Below are positions 10,124 through 17,568 of a stretch of DNA of 42,991 bases, in pieces. Source of the stretch: DASZTU01 sp035493835 (GTDB lineage: Bacteria; Pseudomonadota; Alphaproteobacteria; Rhizobiales; Devosiaceae); NCBI GenBank assembly GCA_035493835.1, contig DATJHO010000117.1, positions 1 through 42,991 on the forward strand. The letters run 5' to 3'. The position numbers were made by a program, and so were the translations under genes. The first letter of the stretch is position 1; each line of letters opens with the position of its first letter. The notes under the pieces are model-generated. The model did not search any database. It was given only the letters and a program-made list of their open reading frames with translations, and was not told where the DNA came from.

Positions 10124-10888
10124 TTGGCTAGAGCACTGAGCCTCGCCTTTCAGACCGGTGACGGGCCGGTCAACGCGCTCTCCGACGTCAATCTTCAGAT
10201 CAACAAGGGCGAGTTCGTCTCCTTCATCGGGCCATCGGGCTGCGGCAAGACGACATTGTTGCGGGTCATCGCCGATCTCGAACAACCCACGGCTGGCAGC
10301 ATCGAGATCAACGGCATGACCCCGAGCGAGGCGCGGGTGAAGCGCGCTTATGGCTATGTGTTCCAGGCGCCGGCCCTCTATCCGTGGCGCACCATCGAAA
10401 AGAACGTGGCGCTGCCGCTGGAAATCATCGGCTTTTCCGACGCCGAAAAGCGCAAGCGGATCAAGGAAACGCTGGAGCTGGTCAATCTCGACGGTTTTGA
10501 GAAAAAATATCCCTGGCAGCTTTCGGGCGGCATGCAGCAGCGCGCCTCGATTGCTCGCGCGCTGGCGTTCGATGCCGACCTGCTGCTGATGGACGAACCG
10601 TTCGGCGCGCTCGACGAAATCGTCCGCGACCACCTCAATTCCGAGCTCATCAAACTCTGGAAGCGAACGCAAAAGACCATCGCCTTCGTGACCCATTCAA
10701 TTCCCGAGGCGGTCTATCTCTCGACCAAGATCGTGGTGATGAGCCCCAGGCCGGGCCGGGTTACCGACATCATTGAATCCACGTTGCCGCACGAACGGCC
10801 GCTCGAGATTCGCGAGACGCCGGAATTCCTGGCTATCGCCCACCGGGTGCGCGACGGCCTCCGGGCCGGCCACAGCTACGAGGTTTAG
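10124..10888 (+). CDS. ABC importer ATPase, nitrate/taurine/NMT1 (TauB/SsuB) type
   Basis: 254 residues from TTG 10124. All ATPase motifs are present: Walker A GPSGCGKTT near residue 36, Q-loop FQAPALYPW, signature LSGGMQQRASIARA, Walker B LLLMDEPFGALDE, and H-loop FVTHSIPEAV. It energises the two permeases that follow. The reading frame is open back to 10022. The stretch before 10124 encodes a plausible Pro/Ala-rich N-terminus, and GGAG lies seven bases before an ATA codon at 10040, so the real start may be that ATA (293-base-shift equivalent: 28 more residues) rather than the TTG, which has no ribosome-binding site. It is followed four bases later by the permease gene. Confidence 0.88.
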   Translation: MARALSLAFQTGDGPVNALSDVNLQINKGEFVSFIGPSGCGKTTLLRVIADLEQPTAGSIEINGMTPSEARVKRAYGYVFQAPALYPWRTIEKNVALPLEIIGFSDAEKRKRIKETLELVNLDGFEKKYPWQLSGGMQQRASIARALAFDADLLLMDEPFGALDEIVRDHLNSELIKLWKRTQKTIAFVTHSIPEAVYLSTKIVVMSPRPGRVTDIIESTLPHERPLEIRETPEFLAIAHRVRDGLRAGHSYEV

Positions 10889-10891
10889 CCG

Positions 10892-11806
10892 ATGGGCAAA
10901 GGCAGCGCGGTGCCCATTATCGTCGTGCTGCTGGCCCTGCTGGTCATCTGGTATCTCGGCGCGATCCTGCTCAATGCGCCGGTGCAGCTCGATACCTACG
11001 CACGCGACCATATTGCGTTCACCCCCTGGCAATTGGTGCTCGACACCTGGAACGAAAGCCGGCCGCAGCTCCCTTCGCCGCACCAGGTGCTGATCGATTT
11101 CTGGAAATCGACTTTTGAGGTCGCCCCCAGCTCCAAGCGCAGCTTACTTTATCATGCCTGGGTAACGCTTTCGGCGACGCTTTTGGGCTTTGCCACGGGC
11201 ACCGTGCTCGGCATCGTGCTGGCGGTGCTGATCGTTCACAATGACGCCTCCAACCGCTCGCTGATGCCCTGGATCATCGCCAGCCAGACCATCCCGATCG
11301 TGGCGTTGGCGCCGGTCTTCGTGGTGGTGACATATAATGTGCTCACCGGGGACAATCTGATCGGCAACAGTTTTCACCTCACCGGGGACTCCGCGCGGCT
11401 GGTCAGCAAGGCGCTGGTTTCGACCTATCTGAGCTTTTTTCCGGTGGTCGTCGGCATGGTAAAGGGGTTTCGGAGCCCCGAGGCGCTGCAGCTCGACCTC
11501 TTGCGCACTTATAACGCCAGTCGGCCCCAGACGTTCTGGAAGCTGCGCTGGCCGATCGCCCTGCCCTATCTCTTCGCCTCGATGAAGGTCGCGGTGGCGG
11601 CAAGCCTTGTCGGGGCGATCGTCGGCGAACTGCCGACCGGGGCGGTGGCGGGCCTGGGCGCGCGGCTGCTCGGCGGCTCCTATTATGGGCAGACGGTGCA
11701 GATCTGGTCGGCGCTGCTGGCGGCCGCGATCCTCGCCGGCCTCCTGGTCATCGCCGTGGGAGTAATGGAAAAACTCGTGGTCCGCCGCATGGGGGCACGG
11801 CCATGA
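10892..11806 (+). CDS. ABC importer permease (SsuC/TauC type)
   Basis: 304 residues of the binding-protein-dependent transport inner-membrane family. It has a membrane anchor at about 8-28, then a long periplasmic stretch, and a permease core with helices from about residue 88 onward. The cytoplasmic coupling loop LLRTYNASRPQTFWKLRWP contacts the ATPase. The family is usually about 250 residues; the extra length is the N-terminal periplasmic segment of about 50 residues (residues 30-80). ATG 10892 is three bases after the ATPase stop and the end overlaps the next gene by four bases (ATGA). The ligand is inferred to be a pyrimidine from context. Confidence 0.88.
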   Translation: MGKGSAVPIIVVLLALLVIWYLGAILLNAPVQLDTYARDHIAFTPWQLVLDTWNESRPQLPSPHQVLIDFWKSTFEVAPSSKRSLLYHAWVTLSATLLGFATGTVLGIVLAVLIVHNDASNRSLMPWIIASQTIPIVALAPVFVVVTYNVLTGDNLIGNSFHLTGDSARLVSKALVSTYLSFFPVVVGMVKGFRSPEALQLDLLRTYNASRPQTFWKLRWPIALPYLFASMKVAVAASLVGAIVGELPTGAVAGLGARLLGGSYYGQTVQIWSALLAAAILAGLLVIAVGVMEKLVVRRMGARP

Positions 11807-12921
11807 CCCAGCTGCAATATTACCTCGCGATGGTAATTGGCGGGCTTTGCCTCCTGGCGCTGGCGATGCCGTTCGGCAGCAGCGGGGCCGCCATGGTCAC
11901 GCCCTGGAATTTTCCCGCGCTCGGCATTTTCCTCGGGCTAACCTTCCTCGCCCTCCTCGCCTTCAGGACGCGCATTCATCCGGGGCTCGTCGGCCTGCTC
12001 GCGGTCTGTGGCGGCATCGTGCTGCTGTTCGGGCTCGATCGCATCGACAGCGCGGGGCCCGGATTCTGGCTGACGCTGCTTGCCGCCTGGGGGCTGGCGT
12101 GGCTGTTTGCCGAACGGCTGTCTCAATATGTCCGCGAGAACCGGATCGAGGGCGATGTTGCAGGGCTGCTGATCCCGCTGATGTTCGGGGCCGCCGTGCT
12201 GCTGGTCTGGGAGGCGGGGACGCGCGGCGGCGGCGTGCCGTTCGTCATCCTGCCGCCGCCTTCGGCGATCTGGGCGCGGATCATTGCCAATATTCCGGTG
12301 CTCGCTGCGGACTTCCAGCAGACTTTTATCAAATCCGTGCTGATCGGCTACGCGCTGGGCTGCGGGCTCGGCTTTGTCGTTGCCATCGCCATCGACCGCT
12401 CGAACTTCCTCAAGCGGGGGCTGCTGCCGCTCGGCAGCTTCGTTTCGGCGCTGCCTATGGTGGGCATCGCCCCGATCATGGTGATGTGGTTCGGCTTCGA
12501 CTGGCCGTCCAAGGCGGCGGTCGTGGTCATCATGACCTTCTTTCCCATGCTGGTGAACACGGTCGCGGGCCTTGCCGCCTCAGGCAGCATGGAACGCGAC
12601 ATGATGCGCACCTATGCGGCGAGCTATTGGCAGACGCTGTTCAAGCTGCGCCTGCCGGCGGCGGCGCCGTTCATATTCAACGCCCTGAAAATCAACTCCA
12701 CGCTGGCGTTGATCGGGGCGATCGTTGCGGAGTTCTTCGGCACCCCAGTGGTGGGAATGGGGTTCCGGATATCGACCGAGGTCGGACGTTTGAACGTCGA
12801 CATGGTCTGGGCGGAAATCGCCGTAGCGGCGATTGCGGGATCCGCCTTCTATGGCGTGGTGGCGCTCATCGAGCGCGCCGTCACGTTCTGGCATCCGTCC
12901 GTCCGTGGTGGGCGGGCGTAA
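11803..12921 (+). CDS. ABC importer permease (SsuC/TauC type), second subunit
   Basis: 372 residues. The first 110 residues form about four hydrophobic helices not found in standard TauC proteins; the permease core follows, with the coupling loop MMRTYAASYWQTLFKLRLP and SALPMVGIAPIMVMWFGF. It likely pairs with the previous permease as a heterodimer. ATG 11803 overlaps the upstream stop by four bases. A second reading frame stays open through nearly all of this gene and into the next, a GC-rich shadow rather than a gene. Substrate inferred from the operon only. Confidence 0.87.
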   Translation: MTQLQYYLAMVIGGLCLLALAMPFGSSGAAMVTPWNFPALGIFLGLTFLALLAFRTRIHPGLVGLLAVCGGIVLLFGLDRIDSAGPGFWLTLLAAWGLAWLFAERLSQYVRENRIEGDVAGLLIPLMFGAAVLLVWEAGTRGGGVPFVILPPPSAIWARIIANIPVLAADFQQTFIKSVLIGYALGCGLGFVVAIAIDRSNFLKRGLLPLGSFVSALPMVGIAPIMVMWFGFDWPSKAAVVVIMTFFPMLVNTVAGLAASGSMERDMMRTYAASYWQTLFKLRLPAAAPFIFNALKINSTLALIGAIVAEFFGTPVVGMGFRISTEVGRLNVDMVWAEIAVAAIAGSAFYGVVALIERAVTFWHPSVRGGRA

Positions 12922-12941
12922 GTCATCAGGGAGAAACGGGA

Positions 12942-13946
12942 ATGAAAAGACTTCTGTCTACCGCCATGCTCGGCGCCGTACTCGCCGGAAGCGTAGGCGC
13001 CGCTCATGCGGCCGATGCTGTGACTCTGCAGACCAAATGGGTGGCCCAGGCACAGTTCGCCGGCTACTACGTCGCCCAGGCGAAGGGCTTCTACAAGGAC
13101 GCCAATCTCGACGTTACCATCAAGCCGGGCGGGCCGGATATCGCGCCGGAGACGGTGATTGCCGGCGGCGGCGCCGATGTCATCGTCGATTGGCTGGCCG
13201 CAGCGCTTGCCGCCCGCGAAAAGGGGGTGCCGCTGGTCAACATCGCCCAGCCCTTCAAGGCTTCGGGCCTGCTGCTGACCTGCCGCAAGGATATGGGCAT
13301 CAGCTCCACCGCCGACTTCAAGGGCAAGACGCTCGGCGTCTGGTTCTTCGGCAACGAGTATCCGTTCTATGCCTGGATGGCCAAGCTCAACCTGCCGACC
13401 AATGGCGGGGCCGACGGCGTCAACGTCTTGAAGCAGAATTTCAACGTCGACCCGCTGATCCAGAAGCAGGCCGCCTGCATCTCGACCATGAGCTACAACG
13501 AATATGGCCAGGTGCTCGACGCCGGGCTGAAGCCGGATGAACTGAAAGTCTTCAACTATCGGGACGAGGGCGTCGGCATGCTCGAGGACGGCCTCTATGT
13601 CATGCAGGACAAGCTCAAGGACCCGGCCTTCGCCGACAAGATGGCGCGGTTCGTCAAGGCTTCGATGCAGGGCTGGGAATACGCCGTGGCCCACCCGGAC
13701 GAGGCCGCCCAGATCGTGGTCGATGCCGATGACTCGGGCGCCGCGACCCTCGATCACCAGAAATACATGATGGGCGAAATCGCCAAGCTGGTCGATCCCG
13801 GCAATGCCGCGCTGAATGAAGCCGACTACAAGCAAACCGTCGATACGCTGCTCTCGGCCGCCAAGAGCGACTCCAACCCGGCCATCACCAAGCAACCAGA
13901 CGCGGGCGCCTTCACGCACGAGATCACCGACAAGGTGAAGATGTAG
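12942..13946 (+). CDS. ABC importer substrate-binding protein, NMT1/ThiY type
   Basis: 334 residues with a Sec signal peptide, MKRLLSTAMLGAVLAGSVG ending AHAA near residue 24. The mature protein matches the NMT1/THI5-like fold: TKWVAQAQFAGYYVAQAKGFY, KPGGPDIAPE and CRKDMG. Relatives bind pyrimidine compounds such as HMP or formylaminopyrimidine, riboflavin, or nitrate/sulfonates. In an operon for pyrimidine breakdown under a RutR site, uracil, thymine or a dihydropyrimidine is the most likely ligand. ATG 12942 has AGGGAGA about nine bases upstream. It is the last gene of the operon and a strong terminator follows 23 bases later. Confidence 0.88.
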   Translation: MKRLLSTAMLGAVLAGSVGAAHAADAVTLQTKWVAQAQFAGYYVAQAKGFYKDANLDVTIKPGGPDIAPETVIAGGGADVIVDWLAAALAAREKGVPLVNIAQPFKASGLLLTCRKDMGISSTADFKGKTLGVWFFGNEYPFYAWMAKLNLPTNGGADGVNVLKQNFNVDPLIQKQAACISTMSYNEYGQVLDAGLKPDELKVFNYRDEGVGMLEDGLYVMQDKLKDPAFADKMARFVKASMQGWEYAVAHPDEAAQIVVDADDSGAATLDHQKYMMGEIAKLVDPGNAALNEADYKQTVDTLLSAAKSDSNPAITKQPDAGAFTHEITDKVKM

Positions 13947-13968
13947 GCGTCGGTCGACGCGGGGAAGT

Positions 13969-13998
13969 TGGGGAGGCGGGGAACTGCCTCCTTTTTTT
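13969..13998 (+). terminator. Rho-independent terminator of the pyrimidine operon
   Basis: Stem GGAGGC (13972-13977) pairs with GCCTCC (13986-13991) around an eight-base loop and is followed by seven T residues. It lies 23 bases after the binding-protein stop and closes the operon that begins at 3308. Confidence 0.85.
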
Positions 13999-14027
13999 GA
14001 TTTCTAGCCTGATCCGGCCTGTTGAAG

Positions 14028-14137
14028 GGAACAACCCACCCCTGCCCTCGAGGGGAGGGGGCCGATGCCTGCACCGCGATGCCACAGGATCCCCTCTCCC
14101 TTCAGGGGCGGGGCGGCAGCCGGGCGGAGGTTGTTCC
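14028..14137. repeat. palindromic doublet element with GGAACAACC ends (copy F)
   Basis: 110 bp bounded by 9-bp perfect inverted ends, GGAACAACC at 14028-14036 and GGTTGTTCC at 14129-14137. Inside are two hairpin units (CCCTCGAGGGG, and CCCTCTCCCTTCAGGGGCGGG). Length and doublet layout match the copies at 8-119 and 2368-2480, but the outer ends differ, so it is a diverged relative. Confidence 0.6.
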
Positions 14138-14151
14138 TACTTCCGCTAGAC

Positions 14152-14748
14152 TCAACTCTTGTCGATCTTCATCGACACGAACCGGATCGCCCTGAGATGC
14201 GCGTCCTCGTTCGGCCCAAGCTCTTTGCCCGAGCGCGCATCAGGAAAATCGAACCGCAAATCGAGGCTGCCGGTCTTGCCCAGCTCCGCCGGAATGGAAA
14301 CCGTCCTCACCTCCGGCTCCATGCTGCCAAAACTCAGCGTCCCGAGTTTCGTCCCGTTCGCCGACACCTCCACTCGCTGGTTCGGATGCGCGGCATCCAC
14401 CATCGCGCCAGCGTTGATCGTCAACGTCAGCGGTAAATCCTCGCCCGGGAACCGGAACAGCATGGTGCTGAACGGGCCATAGCTCCAGGTGCCTTTGGCG
14501 TTCGGGTAAAACCAGCCGCAGCCCTTGTTGGGGAAGAAGAGGTTCGGCGCACCCTCGGTGAAGGACAAGTCCTTCCCCAGCTCATAGGGGGCCGGCGTGA
14601 CGTGCGGCCAGCAATCCGAGGTCTTGTCGATGAAATAGGCGCGGTAGGTTGCATCGACGTTCGGCCGGAGAACGAGGCTGGCCGCGTAAAGCTCGAACCC
14701 GGCGACGAGCACGATCGGGAGCCAGAGAAAATTCTTGGCCGCGGTCAC
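14152..14748 (-). CDS. uncharacterised membrane-anchored protein paired with the mannosyltransferase
   Basis: 198 residues from GTG 14748. One N-terminal hydrophobic segment (about 6-24, LWLPIVLVAGFELYAASLVL) acts as anchor or uncleaved signal; the rest looks like a periplasmic beta-sandwich (LTLTINAGAMVDAAHPNQ, RVEVSANGTKLGTLSFG). The motif KGCGWFYPNAKGTWS and two cysteines stand out. The start overlaps the upstream stop by four bases (GTGA), so the pair is translationally coupled. The family is unknown to me; a lectin-like or acceptor-binding partner for the neighbouring glycosyltransferase is a reasonable guess. A longer frame to 15747 reads through the neighbour and is not used. Confidence 0.72.
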   Translation of the reverse strand: MTAAKNFLWLPIVLVAGFELYAASLVLRPNVDATYRAYFIDKTSDCWPHVTPAPYELGKDLSFTEGAPNLFFPNKGCGWFYPNAKGTWSYGPFSTMLFRFPGEDLPLTLTINAGAMVDAAHPNQRVEVSANGTKLGTLSFGSMEPEVRTVSIPAELGKTGSLDLRFDFPDARSGKELGPNEDAHLRAIRFVSMKIDKS

Positions 14749-15908
14749 ATCAGCGCTCCCTGCTGATGGATCCAGCTGATGGTCCAGGCGAAATCGAGCA
14801 CCACGAACACCACGAAGCTGAGCCAGGACAGCCAGGGCCAGCGCGAAAGGATTTGGGCGAGCACGATGCCGAGCGGGGCGAGCGCCGCCACGAAGCGCAA
14901 CATCGATTCGACACCGTTGGTAAGCGCCAGCACGAGGCAGAGGGTGCAAAAGACGGCGGCCGGGATTTGTCGCCGCCAGAACAGGGCGCCGCACAGCAGT
15001 AGGCCACCGATGCCGGCGAAGGCCAGGATCACGGGATCGCGCGTCTGGCCGCCGGGTGAGGTCAGCGCAAACCACAAGGCCGAAGCCGGGTTGACGATCT
15101 CGCGGTCCCAGGCGCGCTGGATGTGGGCGAAGGCGAGCGCATCCCCGGTCGCAAGGTGGAGCCAGGCCATGAAGGCGAAAAGGCCGAGCGGCACGAGGAA
15201 TATGCCGAGGATGATATCGGGCCGCCTGAGCAGTTCGCGGAGCATGGCGGCCGGCCCGAGGCGGCGCGCGCGGAACTCGATCAGGGCCTCGGCGAGAATG
15301 GCGAACACGAACAGCACGCCGACCGTACGGGTCGCCGAGAGCAGCGTCCCGAAGATCCCGGCGGCAACATAGCGACGCCGCGCCAGCGCGACGAAGGCCA
15401 ACACCGTCAGCAGCAGAAACAGGCTCTCGGAATAAAGGCTCGCAAAATAGAAGCTGAACGGCCCGACCAGCAGCAGGGCGGCGAAGAGATAGTAGGCCCG
15501 GCGATTGCCATCGAACGCCGGCCAGGAGGCAAGCACCGCGCCTAGCGCCAACAGCGGAGAAACCACCCCGCCGAGCGCTGCCGGGCTTGCGGAGACGAGT
15601 TTCCCCACCGCCGCGATGAGCATCGGATAGAGCGGAAAAAACGCCCAATTGGCGATGCCGGCCGGGCCGCCGAAATTGAGCTGCTCGGGATGCGCCTGAT
15701 AGCCGTGCAGGGCAACGTCGCCATACCAGTAGCAGTCCCAAACGCACATGGCGTCCGCAAAACCCTGGGGGCTGGGCGCGGCCGTCACCGAAACATAGGC
15801 GAGGTAGCGCACGAGGACCCCGGCCAGCGCCAGGGCGGCCGGGACAAGAAGAAGCGCCCAGGGGCGCAGAACTCTGAGTGGCGTGCTGGCGGCGAGGTCG
15901 GCGGTCAT
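14745..15908 (-). CDS. PIG-V-like GT-C family mannosyltransferase
   Basis: 387 residues from ATG 15908, about ten hydrophobic helices. The acidic first loop has WDCYWYGDVALHGY, matching the WDxxWY...GY pattern of PIG-V/GT-C enzymes that use polyprenyl-phosphate sugar donors, followed by WAFFPLYPMLIAAVG and YSESLFLLLT. It likely transfers a mannose or other hexose from a lipid-linked donor on the outer face of the inner membrane. An in-frame ATG at 15986 would add a stretch with no membrane character and is less likely. The downstream unknown gene overlaps by four bases. Confidence 0.75.
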   Translation of the reverse strand: MTADLAASTPLRVLRPWALLLVPAALALAGVLVRYLAYVSVTAAPSPQGFADAMCVWDCYWYGDVALHGYQAHPEQLNFGGPAGIANWAFFPLYPMLIAAVGKLVSASPAALGGVVSPLLALGAVLASWPAFDGNRRAYYLFAALLLVGPFSFYFASLYSESLFLLLTVLAFVALARRRYVAAGIFGTLLSATRTVGVLFVFAILAEALIEFRARRLGPAAMLRELLRRPDIILGIFLVPLGLFAFMAWLHLATGDALAFAHIQRAWDREIVNPASALWFALTSPGGQTRDPVILAFAGIGGLLLCGALFWRRQIPAAVFCTLCLVLALTNGVESMLRFVAALAPLGIVLAQILSRWPWLSWLSFVVFVVLDFAWTISWIHQQGALM

Positions 15909-16037
15909 GCTCGGTCCGGGGCTATCCAGGCGACCTTGGGGGAAGCAAGCGGCAGAAACAAGATTCGCAGCGCCACAGGCAACCAAGCGCTCACGAAAAT
16001 GTTTTCAGGGAGGAAAGCGTCAACGGAGGACAATAGC

Positions 16038-16112
16038 ATGAACGGCATAATCTATCTTGTGGGGCTTGTCGTCATCGTCATGGCAATCCTTTCATTCCTT
16101 GGCCTGCGCTAA
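16038..16112 (+). CDS. 24-residue single-helix membrane protein
   Basis: Short reading frame encoding MNGIIYLVGLVVIVMAIL and ending SFLGLR: one membrane helix with a basic C-terminal end. GGAGGA lies at 16025-16030, seven bases before the ATG, which makes translation very plausible. From memory, near-identical micro-proteins occur widely in Rhizobiales, uncharacterised. It lies 36 bases before a larger membrane-protein gene and probably shares its transcript. Confidence 0.7.
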   Translation: MNGIIYLVGLVVIVMAILSFLGLR

Positions 16113-16148
16113 GCAACAACAAAACTCTTCTGGGGCTGGAGAACGATA

Positions 16149-17096
16149 ATGACGATGCCATCTACAACTGAACGGGTTGTTGTTACTGAGCCGCGGGTGA
16201 ATCCTGCCGACGCGCAGGCGCCTTATGTGGATTGGGCAGCAATTGTCGCCGGGATTTTACTCGCATCGGCAATTGCGCTGGTGATGCTGACTTTCGGGTC
16301 GGCGATCGGCCTTAGTTTTGCGAATTTCCGCGGGGGCACCGGGGTTTCCCCAGTTTGGATCGGCATTGCCGCGGCAAGCTGGCTATTGTGGGTCGAGATT
16401 TCGAGCCTGATGGCCGGCGGCTATCTGGCCGGGCGCATGCGCCGGCGCATCCACGACGCGACCGAGCACGAATCCGATCTGCGTGACGGGGTCCATGGGC
16501 TGATCGTCTGGGCGGGCACGCTGTTGATCGGGGCGGTGATCGCAACCAGCGGCATCGGTGCTGCGGCAAACGCGATCGGCAATGTCGTGGGCACCGCCAC
16601 CAACATGGCCGCGACCGCGGCAGGTTCAGCCGCAGGCGCCACCGCCAATCGCTCGGGTTTTGATCCGACCGCCTATTTCACCGACGCGCTGCTGCGGCCC
16701 GCGGCCAATGTACCGGCTGCCGCTCCCGGTGGAGCACCGGCCGCCAATGCCGGCCAGGCCACGGCAGAGGTGGGGCGCATTCTTGCCAATGCGGCGGTCA
16801 ACGGCTCGATATCGGACGACGACAAGACCTATCTCGGGCAGGTCGTGGCGCGGACGACGGGGCTGCCGCCGAATGAGGCAACGCAGCGCGTCGATCAGGT
16901 GCTCGCAAATGTGGATGCGGCCAAGCAGAAGGCCGTCGACGCCGCCGAGACGGCGCGCAAGACCTCGGTGCTCGCGGCCTTCCTCACCGCCGCCTCGCTG
17001 CTGGTTGCAGCCGTTGCCGCCTATTGGGCCGCGATGGCGGGCGGCAATCATCGCGACAAGCAGGTCGTCCTCGATGCCTGGTTCCGGCGCTTCTGA
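16149..17096 (+). CDS. uncharacterised four-helix membrane protein (PhnA-like in some databases)
   Basis: 315 residues. The hydrophilic N-terminus leads to YVDWAAIVAGILLASAIALV, with helices at about 29-51, 65-85, 118-138 and 283-302. Between the third and last helices is an Ala/Gly-rich periplasmic or cytoplasmic linker with low-complexity stretches and a helical segment (DQVLANVDAAKQKAVDAAET) that could form a coiled coil. The N-terminal half matches a Rhizobiales family sometimes annotated PhnA-like, but there is no real similarity to phosphonate enzymes. GGAG precedes ATG 16149 by eight bases. Small membrane proteins on both sides suggest a shared envelope role. Function unknown. Confidence 0.78.
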   Translation: MTMPSTTERVVVTEPRVNPADAQAPYVDWAAIVAGILLASAIALVMLTFGSAIGLSFANFRGGTGVSPVWIGIAAASWLLWVEISSLMAGGYLAGRMRRRIHDATEHESDLRDGVHGLIVWAGTLLIGAVIATSGIGAAANAIGNVVGTATNMAATAAGSAAGATANRSGFDPTAYFTDALLRPAANVPAAAPGGAPAANAGQATAEVGRILANAAVNGSISDDDKTYLGQVVARTTGLPPNEATQRVDQVLANVDAAKQKAVDAAETARKTSVLAAFLTAASLLVAAVAAYWAAMAGGNHRDKQVVLDAWFRRF

Positions 17097-17140
17097 GGCG
17101 TTGTAGGTCTGATGCAAAAACTTGATTAAGGAGAACGAGA

Positions 17141-17221
17141 ATGGGTCGCGGTTTACTCCTCTGGTTGCTCGGCGTGCCGCTCTGGTTGGTGATCATCATC
17201 GTGTTGTTCATCCACCGCTAA
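17141..17221 (+). CDS. 26-residue single-helix membrane protein
   Basis: Encodes MGRGLLLWLLGVPLWLVIII followed by VLFIHR. AAGGAG at 17128-17133 is seven bases before the ATG, an ideal spacing. One transmembrane helix with an Arg near the start and His-Arg at the end. It comes 44 bases after the larger membrane-protein gene and before a hairpin terminator, so the three genes look like one transcript. Similar MGRGLLLWLLG peptides are, as I recall, common and uncharacterised in this order. Confidence 0.68.
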   Translation: MGRGLLLWLLGVPLWLVIIIVLFIHR

Positions 17222-17239
17222 GAACGACGCACGAGGTGA

Positions 17240-17280
17240 ACGGGTCCGCCTTTCCTCCCTGGGGCGGGCCCGTCATTTTG
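17240..17280 (+). terminator. probable intrinsic terminator
   Basis: ACGGGTCCGCC at 17240-17250 pairs with GGCGGGCCCGT at 17263-17273 (one G-U pair) around a 12-base loop and is followed by CATTTTG. The T-run is short, so efficiency is uncertain. It closes the micro-protein/membrane-protein unit. Confidence 0.6.
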
Positions 17281-17568
17281 TTCCCAGCGGCGCGGCTTGG
17301 CCGTTCGCGGTTGCGCGCCCCCTTTCTGCCTGTCCCGCTCGTGTTTTCTTCTCCCAGCCTTCCCGACCCCCTTCCCTTGGACGGTACACTGACGCTTTTC
17401 AGCAAAGGCGGCGATGTTTACTGACCGTCGCGAATATACCGGGCGCAATTGACAGCGTAATTTGCGTATGGTGCACTGCGATCAAATACCCCGCCGACGT
17501 TTGATAACGCTTTGAGACGGGAAAATGGGGATCTGGCTGCCGGATCGGCGGTCATGGGAGGAGTAGTA
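17281..17568. other. intergenic region before the first sugar importer
   Basis: No gene seen. TTGACA at 17449-17454 has no good -10 at proper spacing. TTGATAACGCTTTGAG at 17501-17516 loosely resembles a LacI-type operator, 53 bases before the binding-protein start. Both are weak. Confidence 0.35.

Noticed and set aside
11847..13946. single 699-codon frame suggesting a permease-binding protein fusion
   Set aside because: The first 365 codons are an out-of-frame reading of the permease; the binding protein has its own signal peptide and ribosome-binding site at 12942.
17122..17424. 100-codon frame over the micro-protein region
   Set aside because: Overlaps the better supported 26-residue frame and a terminator, with no domain.
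17449..17477. TTGACA promoter before the frameshifted binding-protein gene
   Set aside because: No acceptable -10 hexamer at 15-19 bases.
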